From Bryobacterales bacterium (GTDB lineage Bacteria > Acidobacteriota > Terriglobia > Bryobacterales > Bryobacteraceae): a stretch of 64,000 bases of DNA. This document shows, piece after piece, positions 62,253 through 64,000 of this stretch. The stretch's first letter is position 1. Every line of letters starts with the position of its first letter. Under the pieces are notes generated by a model. That model was not told the DNA's origin. It did not search any database and saw nothing but the letters and a program-made list of their open reading frames with translations. The DNA is taken from contig JADJWL010000009.1 in NCBI GenBank assembly GCA_016716385.1, forward strand, positions 1 to 64,000. Direction: 5' to 3'. A program made the translations under genes and the position numbers.

Positions 62253-63419
62253 ATGTCCTCCATCGACCGCCGCCAGTTCCTCGCCGCCGGGACCGCCACC
62301 GGTTTTGCATCCGCCGCCGCGGGCGCCGCGACTAAGTCGCCGGACCCCGCGCGCGACCGTCAAGTCAATATGACCGGCGATGGCGTCCCGCTGACGCCGC
62401 GGGAATGGGCCGCGCTGCTGGACCAGGTCGCCTCACGCGAGGAGTTCCAGCTTGACAGCTATTCTGTTGGCGGGCCGATCGAAACGATGGAGCGCGTGTT
62501 CGCGGAAAAGCTGGGGAAAGAAGCGGCGATCTTCTTCGGCGCCGGCACGCTGGCGAACCAGATCGCTGTGCGGCACATCGCGGCCAAAGACACAAAGGTG
62601 CTGGTCCCTCGGGAGAGCCATTATTATGCGGACTCGGTCGACTGCGGGACGGTGCTCAGCAGCCTCAACCTGATCCCGCTCGGGACGGACCGCGCCACGT
62701 TCACGCTGGATGAAGTGAAACAGGAAGTCGAGTGGGCGGACAGCCTGCGCGGCCACGTGCCGGTGGGAGCGATCGTCATCGAATCGCCGGTGCGCCGCAA
62801 GGACGGCGAAATTTTCGACGTCGCGGAAATGCGCAAGATCTGCGATTACGCCCGCAGCAAGGGCATCCGCACGCACCTCGACGGCGCGCGCATGTACCTG
62901 GCGGCGCCGTACGCCGGCATCAGCGCGCGTGAGTTCGCCGAGCCGTTCGACACGGTCTACGTGTCGCTGCACAAGTACTTCAACTCCGCCTGCGGGGCGA
63001 TTGTCGCGGGACCGAAGAAGCTCATCGAGCCGATGGTCGATTCCCGCCGCATGTTCGGCGGCGCGTTGCCGAAGGCGTGGATGTTCGGCGCGATGACGCT
63101 GCATTTCTTCGAGGGCTTTGAGCAGCGCTATCAGAAGGCGTACGAAACGACGGAAGCTCTGTGGAGCAAGCTCGCCGCGCATCCGAAGTTTCGCATCGAA
63201 CGGATTCCCAAGGGCAGCAACATCGTGGCGCTGCACGTGAATGGCGACACGAAGAAGCTCAGCGCGAACCTCGCCAAGCAGGGCGTCACGATCTCCGGCG
63301 GAGGCGCGAAGACCGCCGACGGCTGGAACCGGATCCTGCTGCGCGTGAACGAGACCGCGGGCCGCCGCAGCGCGGACGAACTGGCCTCGCTGTTCACCCG
63401 CGCCGTCGAATCCGCCTAG
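62253..63419 (+). CDS. Tat-exported PLP-dependent beta-eliminating lyase/threonine aldolase-like protein
   Basis: The protein (388 residues from ATG 62253; GAGGGG lies just upstream; an ATG at 62241 is possible) begins with a twin-arginine signal (SIDRRQFLAAGTATGFASAA). It continues with a fold-type I PLP domain: EKLGKEAAIFFGAGTLANQI, THLDGARMYLAAPYAG (cofactor Asp) and VSLHKYFNSACGAIV with the Schiff-base Lys. The family (threonine aldolase/beta-eliminating lyase) is usually cytoplasmic, so export is unusual. The 3' end overlaps the convergent heme protein gene by 4 bases. Confidence 0.85.
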   Translation: MSSIDRRQFLAAGTATGFASAAAGAATKSPDPARDRQVNMTGDGVPLTPREWAALLDQVASREEFQLDSYSVGGPIETMERVFAEKLGKEAAIFFGAGTLANQIAVRHIAAKDTKVLVPRESHYYADSVDCGTVLSSLNLIPLGTDRATFTLDEVKQEVEWADSLRGHVPVGAIVIESPVRRKDGEIFDVAEMRKICDYARSKGIRTHLDGARMYLAAPYAGISAREFAEPFDTVYVSLHKYFNSACGAIVAGPKKLIEPMVDSRRMFGGALPKAWMFGAMTLHFFEGFEQRYQKAYETTEALWSKLAAHPKFRIERIPKGSNIVALHVNGDTKKLSANLAKQGVTISGGGAKTADGWNRILLRVNETAGRRSADELASLFTRAVESA

Positions 63420-64000
63420 CGTCCGCCCGGCGCCGCGCCTTCGGGACGCGTCGTCTGCGCCTGCAGGAACGCGAGCAGATCGGTTAGCTCCTGGCGCGTC
63501 AGCGCTTCGTCGAGACCGTCCGGCATGAGGGACACCGGGGAGGGATCCATTGACACGATCTTGCTCCTCGGGATCCGCACCTGCTCGCCCGGTCCGGTGA
63601 CGAGCAGCACGTAGCGGTCGTTGCGTTCGCCGATCACTCCGGAAAACACTTCCGCGTCCGTCGCCACGCGAAAGATCTCGTGCCCCGGGACGAAGCTCGC
63701 GCTCGGGAAGATAATGGCTTCGAGCAGATCCGGGCCGGAGCGGATCGCGCCAATCGCCGTCAGGTCGGGGCCGACGTGGCCTCCCTCCATCCCGATCGTG
63801 TGGCATTCCGAACACGCGACTTTGCTGCCGAAGAAGATCGTCCGGCCGCGTCCCGTATCGCCATTGGCGCGCAACAGGGGCTCCAGTTCCTTGAGGCGGC
63901 GGAAGCGCTGCTCGTGACCGGCGCGCATCGCGGCGATCAGCTTGGCCGAGTCGCCGCGGAGCGCATCCGGATACTCACCAAGAAGCTTCTCCAGTCGCTC
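63416..64000 (-). CDS. Heme-binding c-type cytochrome domain protein (5' end outside window)
   Basis: About 195 residues of the C-terminus are visible; the frame remains open at the right edge, so the gene is truncated there. A class I c-type heme site is CSECH in KVACSECHTIG, followed by GGHVGPDLTAIG. A beta domain (FRVATDAEVFSGVIGERNDR; YVLLVTGPGEQVRIPRSKIV) and the end MPDGLDEALTRQELTDLLAF match the PVC-type heme-binding C-terminal domain. Such proteins often carry an N-terminal dehydrogenase-like propeller, which would be beyond the window. Probably periplasmic. Confidence 0.85.
   Translation of the reverse strand, partial: ERLEKLLGEYPDALRGDSAKLIAAMRAGHEQRFRRLKELEPLLRANGDTGRGRTIFFGSKVACSECHTIGMEGGHVGPDLTAIGAIRSGPDLLEAIIFPSASFVPGHEIFRVATDAEVFSGVIGERNDRYVLLVTGPGEQVRIPRSKIVSMDPSPVSLMPDGLDEALTRQELTDLLAFLQAQTTRPEGAAPGGR

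Overview
The window is about 64 kb of GC-rich DNA, most likely from an acidobacterium of the Bryobacteraceae/Solibacter type. The evidence is family-level: a secreted beta-propeller protein ends in the C-terminal domain known mainly from Solibacter relatives (TIGR03437-like). There is also an Oar-like TonB receptor with an N-terminal carboxypeptidase-regulatory domain, a PVC/acidobacterial heme-binding protein, a member of the 'MATEKQ' paralogue family (broken here), and many Tat-exported enzymes. No rRNA, tRNA, CRISPR array, intact insertion sequence or origin was seen.

Layout. (1) 1-8.6 kb: a Tad/Flp pilus operon (prepilin peptidase, CpaB, secretin, TadZ, TadA, TadB, TadC, one unlisted mini-protein) behind the 3' part of a membrane protein gene; the pilin and TadE/F genes are not in view. 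(2) 8.6-14.5 kb: a possible GEMM-like riboswitch, then three secreted proteins. (3) 14.5-17.8 kb: a decaheme cytochrome, an outer-membrane barrel and a small membrane protein, a likely porin-cytochrome electron conduit. (4) 17.8-28.6 kb: ordinary metabolism and transport, including threonine synthase, lytic transglycosylase, PIG-L deacetylase, Ca/H antiporter, TAXI binding protein, glucarate dehydratase, MFS exporter, metalloprotease and PilZ protein. (5) 28.7-31.6 kb: a complete CysM-Mec-CysO-MoeZ type cysteine synthesis operon in which the sulfur carrier is fused to its activating enzyme. (6) 31.6-34.5 kb: decayed, repeat-containing DNA with two pseudogenes and two identical-core palindromes. 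(7) 34.5-44 kb: an RHS polymorphic-toxin operon (SLH-like protein, small secreted protein, RHS toxin, putative immunity gene), followed by a near-identical second copy of the RHS core that has lost its start and its toxin tip. (8) 44-54.7 kb, minus strand: a TPR protein, a DUF3326 protein, an adenylation-carrier protein related to oxalate-CoA ligase, a C-A-PCP-TE peptide synthetase, a creatininase-family protein and phosphofructokinase. (9) 54.7-64 kb: HEAT and TPR proteins, the TonB receptor, a sulfatase, a Tat-exported PLP lyase and a truncated heme protein gene.

How the parts fit. The strongest candidates for undescribed biology are the DUF3326/oxalate-ligase-like/NRPS cluster, the RHS operon with its SLH-like partner and duplicated core, and the CysO-MoeZ fusion, which would need proteolytic exposure of its Gly-Gly end, possibly by the neighbouring JAMM protease Mec.

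Caution. All coding-frame breaks I found lie between 30.5 and 45.2 kb, most of them single-base changes in G or C runs. They could be real decay or residual assembly errors, so the frameshifted genes there should be read as 'possibly intact'. Coordinates of domains and starts are by eye; family names are from recognised motifs, not from a search.
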